Assembly: GCF_000722875.1 (NCBI RefSeq)
Contig: NZ_JFHR01000036.1
Coordinates: 1-50,483 of the forward strand
Length of the DNA: 50,483 nucleotides
From: Sphingobium chlorophenolicum
GTDB lineage: Bacteria; Pseudomonadota; Alphaproteobacteria; Sphingomonadales; Sphingomonadaceae
Reading direction: 5' to 3'
Every line of letters starts with the position of its first letter. Within the stretch, counting starts at the first letter, position 1. A program made the position numbers and the translations under genes. Below the pieces are notes generated by a model. The model was not told the origin of the DNA and searched no databases. It saw only the letters and a program-made list of their open reading frames with translations. Shown one piece after another: positions 17,920-28,228 of this stretch.

Positions 17920-18491
17920 CACGCTCCTGAAGATAAGGGATCGGGCATTCCGCGCCCGCCGAACAGGACCGCCGACCTGTCGGCGTCGCCCCATTGGCCG
18001 CGGTCGGGGGCGGAGGCGAGGGCGGTCCCCTCGCTCACCGGCTGATAGCTGCGCCATTCGGAAATGCCGGTGCGGGACGTGATGCCCCAGCCGCTGGCGC
18101 GAAGCTCGAACCGGTCGATATAGCGAAGCGCGGCGATTAGGTCGTAATCCTCGCCCGTGCCGCCGAACAGGCCGCCCGGCGGCGCATCGGCCCGCACCCG
18201 ATGATAGCCGACGCAATAGGTTTCCGCGAAAGCCTCCGCTCCGTTCAGCGAGATCGATATATTGCTCACCTGATGGAAGGTCATGGCCAGCGCCTGCTCG
18301 AAAATCCGCGCCACCGTGTCCCGCGCCTCCCGCCACGGGCCGTCGAAGGCGGACATGCGCCACCGCCCGTCATCATGGAACACATGATCCAGCAAGTCCC
18401 ATTTCCGCCGGTCCACGGCATGGGCGTAGAGCTTGATGCGGCCGCTTATCTGATCCTTGGCGATCAGTTCTTCCAGGCTGTTTGCGAACAT
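17919..18491 (-). CDS. SnoaL-like (NTF2 fold) protein
   Basis: This 190-residue protein matches the SnoaL_4 / NTF2-like fold in its first ~130 residues: an N-terminal helical LIAKDQISGRIKLYAHAVDRRKWDLLDHVFHDDGRW and a strand-rich remainder. The family includes small isomerases, dehydratases, cyclases and non-catalytic partners, so no reaction can be assigned. It sits between an SDR gene (25 bases upstream) and a coupled thiolase gene. A role in handling a cyclic or aromatic intermediate is possible but unproven. Confidence 0.75.
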   Translation of the reverse strand: MFANSLEELIAKDQISGRIKLYAHAVDRRKWDLLDHVFHDDGRWRMSAFDGPWREARDTVARIFEQALAMTFHQVSNISISLNGAEAFAETYCVGYHRVRADAPPGGLFGGTGEDYDLIAALRYIDRFELRASGWGITSRTGISEWRSYQPVSEGTALASAPDRGQWGDADRSAVLFGGRGMPDPLSSGA

Positions 18492-18516
18492 CGCCCGATC
18501 CGATTCCGTTATGCGT

Positions 18517-19254
18517 TCAGGCGGAATAGCCGCCGTCCACGATGATTTCGGTGCCGGTCACGTAGCTCGCCTCGTCGGAGGCGAGGAACAGCGTCGCCAT
18601 GGCGACCTCCCGCGGCTGGCCCATGCGCTTCAGCAAAGTCCGCTCCGTGATCGCGGCATTCAGCGCCGGATCGTTGCCGGTGTTGATCATCTGCGTGTCG
18701 ATCGGTCCCGGAAGCACCGCATTCACCCTGATATGGAACGGCGCCAGATCATGGGCCGCCGACCGCGTCATGCCGCGCACCGCCCATTTCGCCGCGCCAT
18801 AGCTGAACATGCCCGGCCCGCCGCGAAGACCGGCGACCGACGCGATATTGACGACCGCCCCGCGGCCCGCCGCCCGCATCGGCGCGACGACCGCCTGCAT
18901 GCCCAGGAAGGTGCCCTTGTCGTTGATCTCGACATGGCGGCCGAATTCCTCGCTATGGCTGTCCAGCAGGCTCAGCGCCTTGTAATAACCCGCATTGTTC
19001 ACGAGGATGTCGACCCCGCCGAACAGTTCGGTGGCGGTCTGCACCGCCCGCGCCCAATCGTCGGCATCGGCCACGTCCAGCTTCCGGAAGGCCGCTTCCC
19101 CGCCCAGTTCGGCCGCCAGCGCCGCGCCGCGCTCCAGATCGATGTCGGTCAGGAGAACCCTGGCGCCTTCCTCCAGGAACAGGCGGGCGGTTGCCTCGCC
19201 CATGCCCTGCGCCGCGCCCGTCACTATCGCGACCCTGCCGTTCAATCGACCCAT
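18517..19254 (-). CDS. short-chain dehydrogenase/reductase (SDR copy 1)
   Basis: This 245-residue classical SDR has the cofactor motif TGAAQGMG, NNAGYY, a catalytic serine region in NIASVAG and the YGAAK active-site motif, followed by PGPIDT. An aspartate after the second strand (LTDIDLERG) favours NAD. The ATG at 19254 has AGGAG eight bases upstream; another ATG at 19275 is in frame. The protein is very similar to the SDR at 19667-20488, and the two bracket an EthD-family gene. Substrate unknown; a hydroxyacyl-CoA or alicyclic alcohol would fit the cluster. Confidence 0.9.
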   Translation of the reverse strand: MGRLNGRVAIVTGAAQGMGEATARLFLEEGARVLLTDIDLERGAALAAELGGEAAFRKLDVADADDWARAVQTATELFGGVDILVNNAGYYKALSLLDSHSEEFGRHVEINDKGTFLGMQAVVAPMRAAGRGAVVNIASVAGLRGGPGMFSYGAAKWAVRGMTRSAAHDLAPFHIRVNAVLPGPIDTQMINTGNDPALNAAITERTLLKRMGQPREVAMATLFLASDEASYVTGTEIIVDGGYSA

Positions 19255-19277
19255 TGCCTGCTCCTGTCCGTCCATAT

Positions 19278-19628
19278 CTATCTGTTGTCGATGATGACGC
19301 GCTGCGTATCGATCACCGACACGCGGGTCTGCGTCAGGTCGATGAACATCGCCTCATCTTCCCTGATCGCCTGGAATGCGGCGCTTTGCACGACCCTGGC
19401 CCGATCCTCGGCCGAATCGTACCACGCCTCCGAAAAGCCGTCGAAGCCGACATCCCGCACATCGCCCGACGGGTTCGGTTCCAGATGATGCTGCACATAA
19501 TATTTGATGTGCGGCGCGATGTCGGGATGGTCGCGCAGCATGGGGCCATGGACATTGGTCCAATAGTCCGAAAATTCCTGATGGCTCAAACCCGGCTTGC
19601 GCCGGTAGAAACCCAGTACGACCAGCAT
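19278..19628 (-). CDS. EthD-family protein
   Basis: This 116-residue protein has the EthD dimeric alpha/beta-barrel layout: strand (VVLGFYRRKPG), helix with SHQEFSDYWTNVHGPML, then YYVQHHLEP and FDGFSEAWYDS. The family includes EthD of ETBE degradation and small decarboxylase- or lyase-like proteins; biochemical roles are mostly unknown. A GGAGG site precedes the ATG at 19628. It lies between two sister SDR genes (38- and 23-base gaps), so it probably belongs to the same pathway. Confidence 0.82.
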   Translation of the reverse strand: MLVVLGFYRRKPGLSHQEFSDYWTNVHGPMLRDHPDIAPHIKYYVQHHLEPNPSGDVRDVGFDGFSEAWYDSAEDRARVVQSAAFQAIREDEAMFIDLTQTRVSVIDTQRVIIDNR

Positions 19629-19666
19629 GGCAACCTCCGGAAAATAAAAGGAGGAACAACGATGGC

Positions 19667-20488
19667 TCAGGCCATCGTGCCCCCGTCGACGGGCAGATCG
19701 ATGCCGGTGATGTAGGATGCCTCGTCCGACGCGAGAAACAGAACGGCAGCGGCCAGTTCGGACGGCTGGCCCAGACGTTGCAGCAGCGTCCGGCCCTTCA
19801 TCGCTTCGATCCTGTCCTGGCTGTTGCCCGCCTTCATCATCGGCGTTTCGATGGGGCCGGGCAGCACGGTGTTGACCCGGATGTTCAGGCTGGCCAGATC
19901 ATGGGCCGCCGAACGGGTCATGCCCCGCACCGCCCATTTGGTGGCGCGATAATGGAACAGCGAAGGCCCCCCGCGCATGCCCCCCGTGGAGGATATGTTC
20001 ACGATGGCGCCGCCCCCGGCCGCCCGCATCGGCGCGACCACCGCCTGCATGCCCAGAAACACGCCCAGTTGATTGACATCGACATGGCGCTGGAATTCTT
20101 CGACCGTGGCGTCCTGCAACGGCGTTGCCCGGTAATAGCCCGCATCGTTCACCAATATTTCGATCCGGCCGAAGGCGCGCATGGCCGCATCGATTGCGGC
20201 GGTCCAATCACCTTCCTTCGAAACGTCCAGATGCTGGAACAGGGCGTCGGGGCCAAGCTCCTCCGCCAGGGCCGCGCCGCGAACATCGTCTATATCGGCG
20301 ATCAACACCCTCGCGCCTTCGCCGACAAACCGGCGGACGGTGGCCCCGCCGATGCCGCTCGCGCCGCCGGTAACGATCGCAACCTTGTTCGCCAGCCTGC
20401 CCAAATCATCTCTCCCGTCGGCGCGTTTTGCCGTTTCTCCTGTTAATGCAGGCGCTGCGGCTTCGACAGTCCCATCGTCCGGGGACAT
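19667..20488 (-). CDS. short-chain dehydrogenase/reductase (SDR copy 2)
   Basis: This SDR has TGGASGIG, the catalytic YRATK, and a C-terminal DGGTMA. The usual NNAG motif reads NDAG, an uncommon change of a structural asparagine. Long identical blocks with SDR copy 1 (LGMQAVVAPMRAAG, KWAVRGMTRSAAHDLA) show a local duplication. The ATG at 20488 gives 273 residues with a ~28-residue non-homologous tail. A TTG at 20404, preceded by GGGAGAG, would begin exactly at the conserved GRLANKVAIVTG and may be the true start. It is the first gene of a five-gene operon and divergent from the acyl-CoA ligase. Confidence 0.88.
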   Translation of the reverse strand: MSPDDGTVEAAAPALTGETAKRADGRDDLGRLANKVAIVTGGASGIGGATVRRFVGEGARVLIADIDDVRGAALAEELGPDALFQHLDVSKEGDWTAAIDAAMRAFGRIEILVNDAGYYRATPLQDATVEEFQRHVDVNQLGVFLGMQAVVAPMRAAGGGAIVNISSTGGMRGGPSLFHYRATKWAVRGMTRSAAHDLASLNIRVNTVLPGPIETPMMKAGNSQDRIEAMKGRTLLQRLGQPSELAAAVLFLASDEASYITGIDLPVDGGTMA

Positions 20489-20582
20489 CAATCCAGCCCT
20501 TTTGCCGCCACTGTCGAACGGAATATAAGGCCGTCGACGTTCGTCCCGGCCGCACCGGCCCTATTGGAACTTTGGAGGCATA

Positions 20583-22127
20583 ATGGCGGCAGTCATGGAC
20601 GATGTGCGCACCGGCTTCGACTCGCTCGCAGGCGCGGTCGAAGGGGCGGCGCAGGCGCGGCCTGAATGCGTCGCCATCGTGGAAAAGGACCGCAAGGCGA
20701 CATGGTCGCAATTGCGGGACCGCGTCGCCGCAATGGCCGCCGACCTGCACGGGCGCGGCTTCCTGCCGGGGGATCGCGTCGCCCTGCTCGCGGGGGTGGG
20801 GGCGAGCAATCTGGAGGTGGCGGCGGCGCTGTCATGGGCGGGGCTGGTCGCCATTCCGCTCAACTTCCGCCTGTCGCTGCCCGAATTGACGCAGGCGGTG
20901 CGCACCGCCGCCGCGACGGCGGTCCTCTACGAACCGGCCTATCGTGATCAGGCGGAATCGATCGCCCAGATGCAGGAAGATATCCTCGCGATAGACATGT
21001 CCGACCTGTCGACGGACGGGCAGGCCGCCACCCGGCATGACTGGCGGCCCGGCGAACTGGCGCTGATCCTGTTCACCGGCGGGACCACGGGCGCGCCGAA
21101 GGGAGTCATGCACTCGGCGGACGCGCTGATGGTGCAGGGGCGGAACGTCCAGAATTGCCTGTCCTATGACGCCGATACAGTCGCGCTGCATTCCCAGCCC
21201 GCCTTCCATATCGCGGGCGTCAACCAGCTCACGGCGCTGACGCTCGCCGCCGCGCGCATCGTCTTCCGCGCCGATGCCGGGCCGCCCGCCGTCTATCAGG
21301 AAATTGCCGCGAACGGCGTCAATTCGATAGGGGCTGTGCCCACGACCCTCGCCATGCTCCTCGCCTCCCCGGATCGCGACGACGCGCTGCTCGCCCGCCT
21401 GCAAAGCGTCGTCTACGGCGCGGCCCCCATATCGGAAAAGCTGCTGCGCGACGTGCGCGCCGCCATGCCCCATGCGCGGCTGTGTCAGCTTTACGGACTG
21501 ACGGAAAGCGGGCCGATCTCCGCCCTGCTGCCCGAACATCATATGCTGGACGATCCGGACATTTTGCGGTCGGCGGGCAAGCCGCGTTCCCATGTGGAGG
21601 TGCGGATCGCCGGTCCGGACGGCGCGCCCGCCGGACCGGATGTCGTGGGCGAAGTGATGCTGCGCGGCCATGGCGTCACCAGCGGCTATTGGCAGGATCC
21701 GGAACGCACGGGGGAATTGTTCACCGACGGCTGGATGCATACCGGCGACGCGGGCTTCATCGACGGCAAGGGATTCCTGACCATCGTGGACCGCTACAAG
21801 GACATGATCGTCACGGGCGGCGAGAATGTCTATTCGGGCGAAGTAGAAAACATCATCGCCGCATTCCCCGGCGTAGCGGCCTGCGCGGTCTATGGAGTGC
21901 CTGACGATTTCTGGGGAGAAATCGTCACCGCCGCCGTGGTCGCGAAGCCGGGCGCGCAGATCGATCCGGACGCATTGATCGCCCACTGCCGCGCCCATAT
22001 CGCCGGATATAAATGCCCCAAGGCGATCACCGTGCGCGACACGCCGTTGCCTCTCAGCACTTTAGGCAAGGTGCTGAAACACGTCCTGCGCGCCGAAGCA
22101 ATCGCGGCGCGGCAGGCCGCTGCCTGA
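20583..22127 (+). CDS. AMP-dependent acyl-CoA synthetase/ligase
   Basis: This 514-residue ANL-superfamily enzyme activates a carboxylic acid to its CoA thioester through an acyl-adenylate. Motifs are the P-loop FTGGTTGAPKG, the YGLTES adenylate-binding motif, GWMHTGDAG, the hinge DRYKDMI and the C-terminal catalytic lysine in LGKVLKH. The N-terminal part is short, like medium-chain or aromatic acid ligases. GGAGG lies before the ATG at 20583. It is divergent from the SDR-EthD-SDR-SnoaL-thiolase operon and followed by an enoyl-CoA hydratase gene, so it probably starts that pathway. Substrate unknown. Confidence 0.92.
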   Translation: MAAVMDDVRTGFDSLAGAVEGAAQARPECVAIVEKDRKATWSQLRDRVAAMAADLHGRGFLPGDRVALLAGVGASNLEVAAALSWAGLVAIPLNFRLSLPELTQAVRTAAATAVLYEPAYRDQAESIAQMQEDILAIDMSDLSTDGQAATRHDWRPGELALILFTGGTTGAPKGVMHSADALMVQGRNVQNCLSYDADTVALHSQPAFHIAGVNQLTALTLAAARIVFRADAGPPAVYQEIAANGVNSIGAVPTTLAMLLASPDRDDALLARLQSVVYGAAPISEKLLRDVRAAMPHARLCQLYGLTESGPISALLPEHHMLDDPDILRSAGKPRSHVEVRIAGPDGAPAGPDVVGEVMLRGHGVTSGYWQDPERTGELFTDGWMHTGDAGFIDGKGFLTIVDRYKDMIVTGGENVYSGEVENIIAAFPGVAACAVYGVPDDFWGEIVTAAVVAKPGAQIDPDALIAHCRAHIAGYKCPKAITVRDTPLPLSTLGKVLKHVLRAEAIAARQAAA

Positions 22128-22146
22128 AAATAGAAGGGCCGTTTCC

Positions 22147-22926
22147 ATGCCGGGACACATCCATGCCGACCTGACCAACGATGTCGCCACCCTGGTGCTG
22201 GACGACCCGGCATCGATCAACGGCATGACGCCCGCCATGGCCCAGTCGCTGATAGAGGCGCTCGACCGCGCCGAGGAACAGGCGCGGGTCGTGGTATTGC
22301 GCGGGGCGGGCAGGGGCTTCTGCTCCGGGGCCAATCTGGGTGACGATGCCGCGACGCCGGGACAGGATGTCGACGGCGGCGACGTGCTGGAACGCCATTA
22401 CAACCCGCTCATCCGGCGCATCCGGGCGCTACGGATACCGCTGGTGACGCAGGTGCACGGTCCGGTCGTCGGCCTGGGCGTCTCGCTGGCGCTGATGGGC
22501 GATGTCATCGTGGCCTCCAGCGACGCCTATTTCCTCGCGCCTTTCGCGAAGCTGGGGCTGGCGCCCGACAGCGGCGCATCCTTCCTGCTGACCCGGGCCC
22601 TTGGACGAGCCGGGGCCATGAACATGCTGCTGCTCGGCCAAAGGCTGTCCGCGGCGGAGGCCGCAGAAAAGGGCGTCGTCAACAGGCTGGTGGAGCCTGA
22701 CCAGTTGCAGGCGGCGGTCGATCAAATCGCCCGCACCCTTGCCGCCGGTCCGACATTGGCCTTCGCCGCCGCCAAGCGCCTGTCATGGACGGCGGTCGAA
22801 GGCGCGCTGGACGAGGATCTCGACCTCCAGCGCCAAATTCAGGGCGAATTGTCCCGTTCCTCCGACTGCGTGGAGGGCATAGCCGCCTTCCGGGAACGGC
22901 GCGCCCCGGTATTTCTAGGCCGCTAG
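22147..22926 (+). CDS. enoyl-CoA hydratase/isomerase
   Basis: This 259-residue crotonase-family protein has an N-terminal TLVLDDP strand, an oxyanion-hole motif GRGFCSGANL and the second loop GPVVGLGVSLAL. The region around LGLAPDSGASFLL carries an acidic residue at the position often used as catalytic acid. It lies 19 bases after the acyl-CoA ligase. In the cluster it should hydrate a 2-enoyl-CoA, or possibly open a ring, before SDR oxidation and thiolysis. The exact reaction cannot be told from sequence alone. Confidence 0.9.
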   Translation: MPGHIHADLTNDVATLVLDDPASINGMTPAMAQSLIEALDRAEEQARVVVLRGAGRGFCSGANLGDDAATPGQDVDGGDVLERHYNPLIRRIRALRIPLVTQVHGPVVGLGVSLALMGDVIVASSDAYFLAPFAKLGLAPDSGASFLLTRALGRAGAMNMLLLGQRLSAAEAAEKGVVNRLVEPDQLQAAVDQIARTLAAGPTLAFAAAKRLSWTAVEGALDEDLDLQRQIQGELSRSSDCVEGIAAFRERRAPVFLGR

Positions 22927-22999
22927 AGGAAACGTGCTCCTGCGAAGGCGCGCCGCATGGTCGAGGCGGGAGCCCCGGCCATGCAGAACGACGCTTGCT

Positions 23000-25258
<2,259 letters not shown>

Positions 25259-25344
25259 TTAGGCGATGCCCGGCGATGGGGAAACATCGGGGGTGGAGGA
25301 TTTTTCCGATGACTGTGTCGAATTAATTGCATGAGAGAAAATCA

Positions 25345-25435
25345 AATCCTCCCCATCGCAGATGGGGAGGGGGACCGATCGCAGCGATTGGTGGAGGGGA
25401 AATGCGCAACGCCCGACCATTCCCCTCCGCCAGCC
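25345..25435. repeat. composite intergenic repeat, type 2 (shortened)
   Basis: This copy lies between the katG start and the YbaK-like stop. The left unit is intact: terminal hairpin CCTCCCCATC-GCA-GATGGGGAGG and inner hairpin ATCGC-A-GCGAT within GACC...GGTGG. The spacer is diverged, and the second unit breaks off after CCCCTCCGCCAG, where the neighbouring gene's last codons begin. It may therefore have provided the stop context of that gene. Confidence 0.75.
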
Positions 25436-25900
25436 CTAAATACTGAACGCGAAATGCCCGGCGCCCTTCTGCAACCGCCGCCAATTCTCCGCATTCATAT
25501 GGACAAGCGTGTGGTGATCGCCCCCCTCGAACCACACGTCGCGGTCCATCAGCATGTCGTCGTCGATGATGGTCTTCAACCCATAGGCCGCGCCCACGGG
25601 CGGGATCGCGCCCAGTTCGCAATCGGGGAAGAGCGCCGCTGTCGTATGCTCTTCCGCCAGCGACACCTCCCGCGCCAGCCATTGCCGCAGGAAATGGAAG
25701 CTCACATGCTTGGAGGAGGGCAGCACAGCCAGCATATATTCGTCGCCCGCCTGCACCAGCACGGCCTTCGCGACCTGCCGTCCGGGCACATGGGCCGCCT
25801 GCGCCGCCCGCGCCATTTCGCTGGAATGTTCGTGCGGCCATTCGTCGAATCGCGTGCCGCAACGGTCCATATAGCCGCGCAACCTTTGGGAAATCGCCAT
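25436..25900 (-). CDS. YbaK/EbsC-type aminoacyl-tRNA deacylase
   Basis: This 154-residue protein has the YbaK/ProX fold: VAKAVLVQAGDEYMLAVLPSSKHV contains the conserved lysine region, followed by PDCELGAIPPVG and the C-terminal VWFEGGDHHTLVHM. Family members hydrolyse mischarged tRNAs such as Ala- or Cys-tRNAPro in trans. The ATG at 25900 has GGAGG just upstream; an in-frame ATG at 25912 lies inside that site and is less likely. The gene stands alone between two intergenic repeats. Confidence 0.85.
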   Translation of the reverse strand: MAISQRLRGYMDRCGTRFDEWPHEHSSEMARAAQAAHVPGRQVAKAVLVQAGDEYMLAVLPSSKHVSFHFLRQWLAREVSLAEEHTTAALFPDCELGAIPPVGAAYGLKTIIDDDMLMDRDVWFEGGDHHTLVHMNAENWRRLQKGAGHFAFSI

Positions 25901-26034
25901 GACATCCTCCATCGGCCCAATGCCGGGGCGGCGCGGTCAGCCGGGCGTCATGCACGATGGTCTGGCCAACGCCATCCAATGGACAAGAAATAGCAGATTA
26001 CGCACCGACAACCAATCGATGATGCGGAATGCGG

Positions 26035-26242
26035 GCATCAGGTGGAGAGCGGACCCATCCTATTCCTCCCCATCGAGAGATGGGGAGGGGGACCGCGCGA
26101 AGCGTGGTGGAGGGGAATGGGGCACGACCTCCGAATCTTCCCCTCCACCATCGGCTGCGCCGACGGTCCCCCTCCCCACGCTTCGCGTAGGGAGGATTTT
26201 AATGCCCGCTAACGGCCATTCCCCGCATTCCGAATTCTCGCC
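26035..26242. repeat. composite intergenic repeat, type 2 (full, reverse orientation)
   Basis: This is a complete copy between the YbaK-like gene and the thiolase. The left flank is GTGGAGAGCGGACCCATCCTATT. The left unit has terminal CCATC-GAGA-GATGG and inner CCGCGC-GAA-GCGTGG (one G-U pair). After the spacer GGGGCACGACCTCCGAAT comes the right unit, with inner TCGGC-TGC-GCCGA and terminal ACGC-TTC-GCGT hairpins. The right flank contains GCCCGCTAACGGCCATTCC and GCATTCCGAATTC. The element ends at the thiolase stop codon. Confidence 0.88.
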
Positions 26243-27427
26243 CTAAAGCAGTTCGACCGCCATCGCCGTCGCTTCGCCGCCGCCGATGCAGAGGCTGGCG
26301 ACCCCGCGCTTGAGACCGCGATTTTCCAGCGCTGCCACCAGCGTAGCCACGATGCGCGCGCCCGAAGCGCCAATAGGATGACCCAGCGCCGTCGCGCCGC
26401 CATTGACGTTCAGCTTCTCCGCCGGAATGCCCAATTCCTTCGCCGCGATCATGGCGACGACGGCGAAGGCCTCATTGATTTCGAACAGGTCGACATCCTC
26501 CACCGACCATCCGGCCTTCGCCAGCAGCTTGCGCATGGCGGGCACGGGCGCGGTGGTGAACTTCGCCGGTTCATGGGCATGGGCGGCGGTGGCGACGATC
26601 TTCGCCACCATCTTCAACCCCTGCTTTTCCGCCACGCTGCGCCGTGTCATGACCAGCGCAGCCGCCCCGTCCGAAATGGACGAGGAGTTCGCGGCAGTGA
26701 TCGTCCCGTCCTTCGCGAAGGCGGGCTTCAGCGAAGGGATCTTCTCCGGCTTGGCCTTGCCCGGCTGTTCGTCGGTATCGACCACCACATCCCCGCCGCG
26801 CCCGGATACGGTGACAGGCGCGATTTCCCGCTGGAAGGCCCCACTGGCGATGGCGGCGTTGGCGCGGTCCAGCGATCGGATGGCATATTCGTCCTGGTCC
26901 GCCCGCGTGAACTGATAGTCGCGCACCGCCTCTTCGGCGAAGACGCCCATCGCCTTGCCGGGTTCATAGGCGTCCTCCAGCCCGTCCATCATCATCGTGT
27001 CGACGATGCGGTCATGGCCGATACGCGCCCCGGAACGATGCTTGGGCAGGGCATAGGGCGCGTTGGTCATGCTTTCCATGCCGCCCGCCAGCACGATGTC
27101 GGCGGTGCCCGCGCTCAGCGCCTCATAGGCCATGATCGCGGCCTGCATGCCCGATCCGCACATCTTGTTGACGGTGGTCGCCTCGGTGTTGAGGCCCAGA
27201 CCCGCGCCCAGCGCCGCCTGTCGCGCCGGCGCCTGACCCAGTCCCGCAGGCAGGACGCAGCCCATATAGACGCGGTCCACCGCATCTGCCGCCACCCCTG
27301 CGCGCTCCACGGCCGCCCGGACCGCCGCCGCGCCCAGTTCGGTCGCCTTCAGCGGCGACAGCGCGCCCTGAAAACCGCCCATCGGCGTGCGGGCATAGCT
27401 TGCGATGATGATCGGATCGTCCTGCAT
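26243..27427 (-). CDS. acetyl-CoA C-acyltransferase (thiolase)
   Basis: This 394-residue biosynthetic/degradative thiolase has Cys90 in NKMCGSGMQA, NEAFAVVA, GGATALGHPIGASGAR and the terminal cysteine in CIGGGEATA. It is closest to AtoB/PhaA-type acetyl-CoA acetyltransferases. The ATG at 27427 has GAGGAAG upstream and the normal family length; an earlier in-frame start at 27454 adds nine residues. It follows the TetR gene by 67 bases on the same strand and is divergent from an SDR-ACAD-kinase operon, so it may supply the thiolytic step for that pathway. Confidence 0.93.
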   Translation of the reverse strand: MQDDPIIIASYARTPMGGFQGALSPLKATELGAAAVRAAVERAGVAADAVDRVYMGCVLPAGLGQAPARQAALGAGLGLNTEATTVNKMCGSGMQAAIMAYEALSAGTADIVLAGGMESMTNAPYALPKHRSGARIGHDRIVDTMMMDGLEDAYEPGKAMGVFAEEAVRDYQFTRADQDEYAIRSLDRANAAIASGAFQREIAPVTVSGRGGDVVVDTDEQPGKAKPEKIPSLKPAFAKDGTITAANSSSISDGAAALVMTRRSVAEKQGLKMVAKIVATAAHAHEPAKFTTAPVPAMRKLLAKAGWSVEDVDLFEINEAFAVVAMIAAKELGIPAEKLNVNGGATALGHPIGASGARIVATLVAALENRGLKRGVASLCIGGGEATAMAVELL

Positions 27428-27494
27428 GTTCTTCCTCGAAACTTGTTCGTCCATAATGCACTTGCGGGTGCAGTTGGGGTCGACGCCGCCTTTT

Positions 27495-28112
27495 TCAAGG
27501 CCGGGGATCAAGCCCCCCGGTCAATATGTCGACCATCGTCACCGCGATGGTTTCGACCGGCAATTGCCCTTCGGGATCATGCCAGCGGGCAGGCCAGTTG
27601 AGCGCCCCCGCCAGGGTGAAGGCGGCCAGCTTCACATCCACCGGAGCGATGGAGCCGTCGTCGATCGCTTCCTGGATCATCGTCCGCAGCGCGTCGTCGA
27701 TTTCCCGCTTGAGCTGGCGATAGCGCGGCAGGCTTTCGGGCGACAGCGCCTCCACCCCCGTGCGGATCACGCAGCGGCCGAAATCCTCCATGTTGACTTC
27801 GGCGTAGCGGCGCAGGAACCGGGTCAGGCGATGGCGGCCGTCGCCCGGTTCCCGCCGCGCTTCCGCCGCCGCTTCCAGCAATTGATGCAGGCCGATGGTG
27901 ATGCATTCCAGCAGCACCTGATCCTTGTTGGCCAGATAATGGTAGATGGTCCGCTTCGATATGCCCAGGCTGGCGGCGACATCGTCCAGCGATGTCGCAT
28001 GAAAGCCCCGCTCGTTGAACATCCGCACCGCCGCGCGCAGCACGGCGTCCCGCTTGGCGGCGCGTTCCGCCTCCTTCTGGGCAGGGGTGCGAAATGGTGA
28101 AGCCGACTGCAT
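27495..28112 (-). CDS. TetR-family regulator of the fatty-acid-like operon
   Basis: This 205-residue protein has an N-terminal TetR helix-turn-helix (about residues 18-65: RDAVLRAAVRMFNERGF, TSLDDVAASLGISKRTIYHYL) and a helical ligand domain. The frame is open to 28193, but the ATG at 28112 begins the normal TetR N terminus and has an AAGGG site. It lies upstream of the thiolase and divergent from the SDR gene. A perfect palindrome in the divergent gap is a likely operator. The ligand is probably an acyl-CoA, by analogy with TetR regulators of beta-oxidation genes. Confidence 0.88.
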   Translation of the reverse strand: MQSASPFRTPAQKEAERAAKRDAVLRAAVRMFNERGFHATSLDDVAASLGISKRTIYHYLANKDQVLLECITIGLHQLLEAAAEARREPGDGRHRLTRFLRRYAEVNMEDFGRCVIRTGVEALSPESLPRYRQLKREIDDALRTMIQEAIDDGSIAPVDVKLAAFTLAGALNWPARWHDPEGQLPVETIAVTMVDILTGGLDPRP

Positions 28113-28171
28113 CGATGACCCTTTTTCCCTTGGCGATAGTCCGTTGACAGGAAACCGGTGAAGACGCAATA

Positions 28172-28183
28172 CACTCATGAGTG
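28172..28183. promoter_or_regulatory. palindromic operator candidate for the TetR regulator
   Basis: A perfect 12-bp palindrome (CACTCATGAGTG) lies in the 116-bp gap between the TetR gene and the divergent SDR gene. It has partly symmetric flanks (GCAATA / GTGATGC). Size and position fit a TetR dimer site overlapping both promoters. Confidence 0.55.
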
Positions 28184-28228
28184 CGTGATGCACTATAGAG
28201 TTTTACGATTCTGCCGGGAGAGCATGGA

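Noticed and set aside
18000..18363. N-terminal extension of the thiolase frame up to 18363
   Set aside because: That part is another frame of the SnoaL-like gene; the family N terminus begins at the ATG at 17919.
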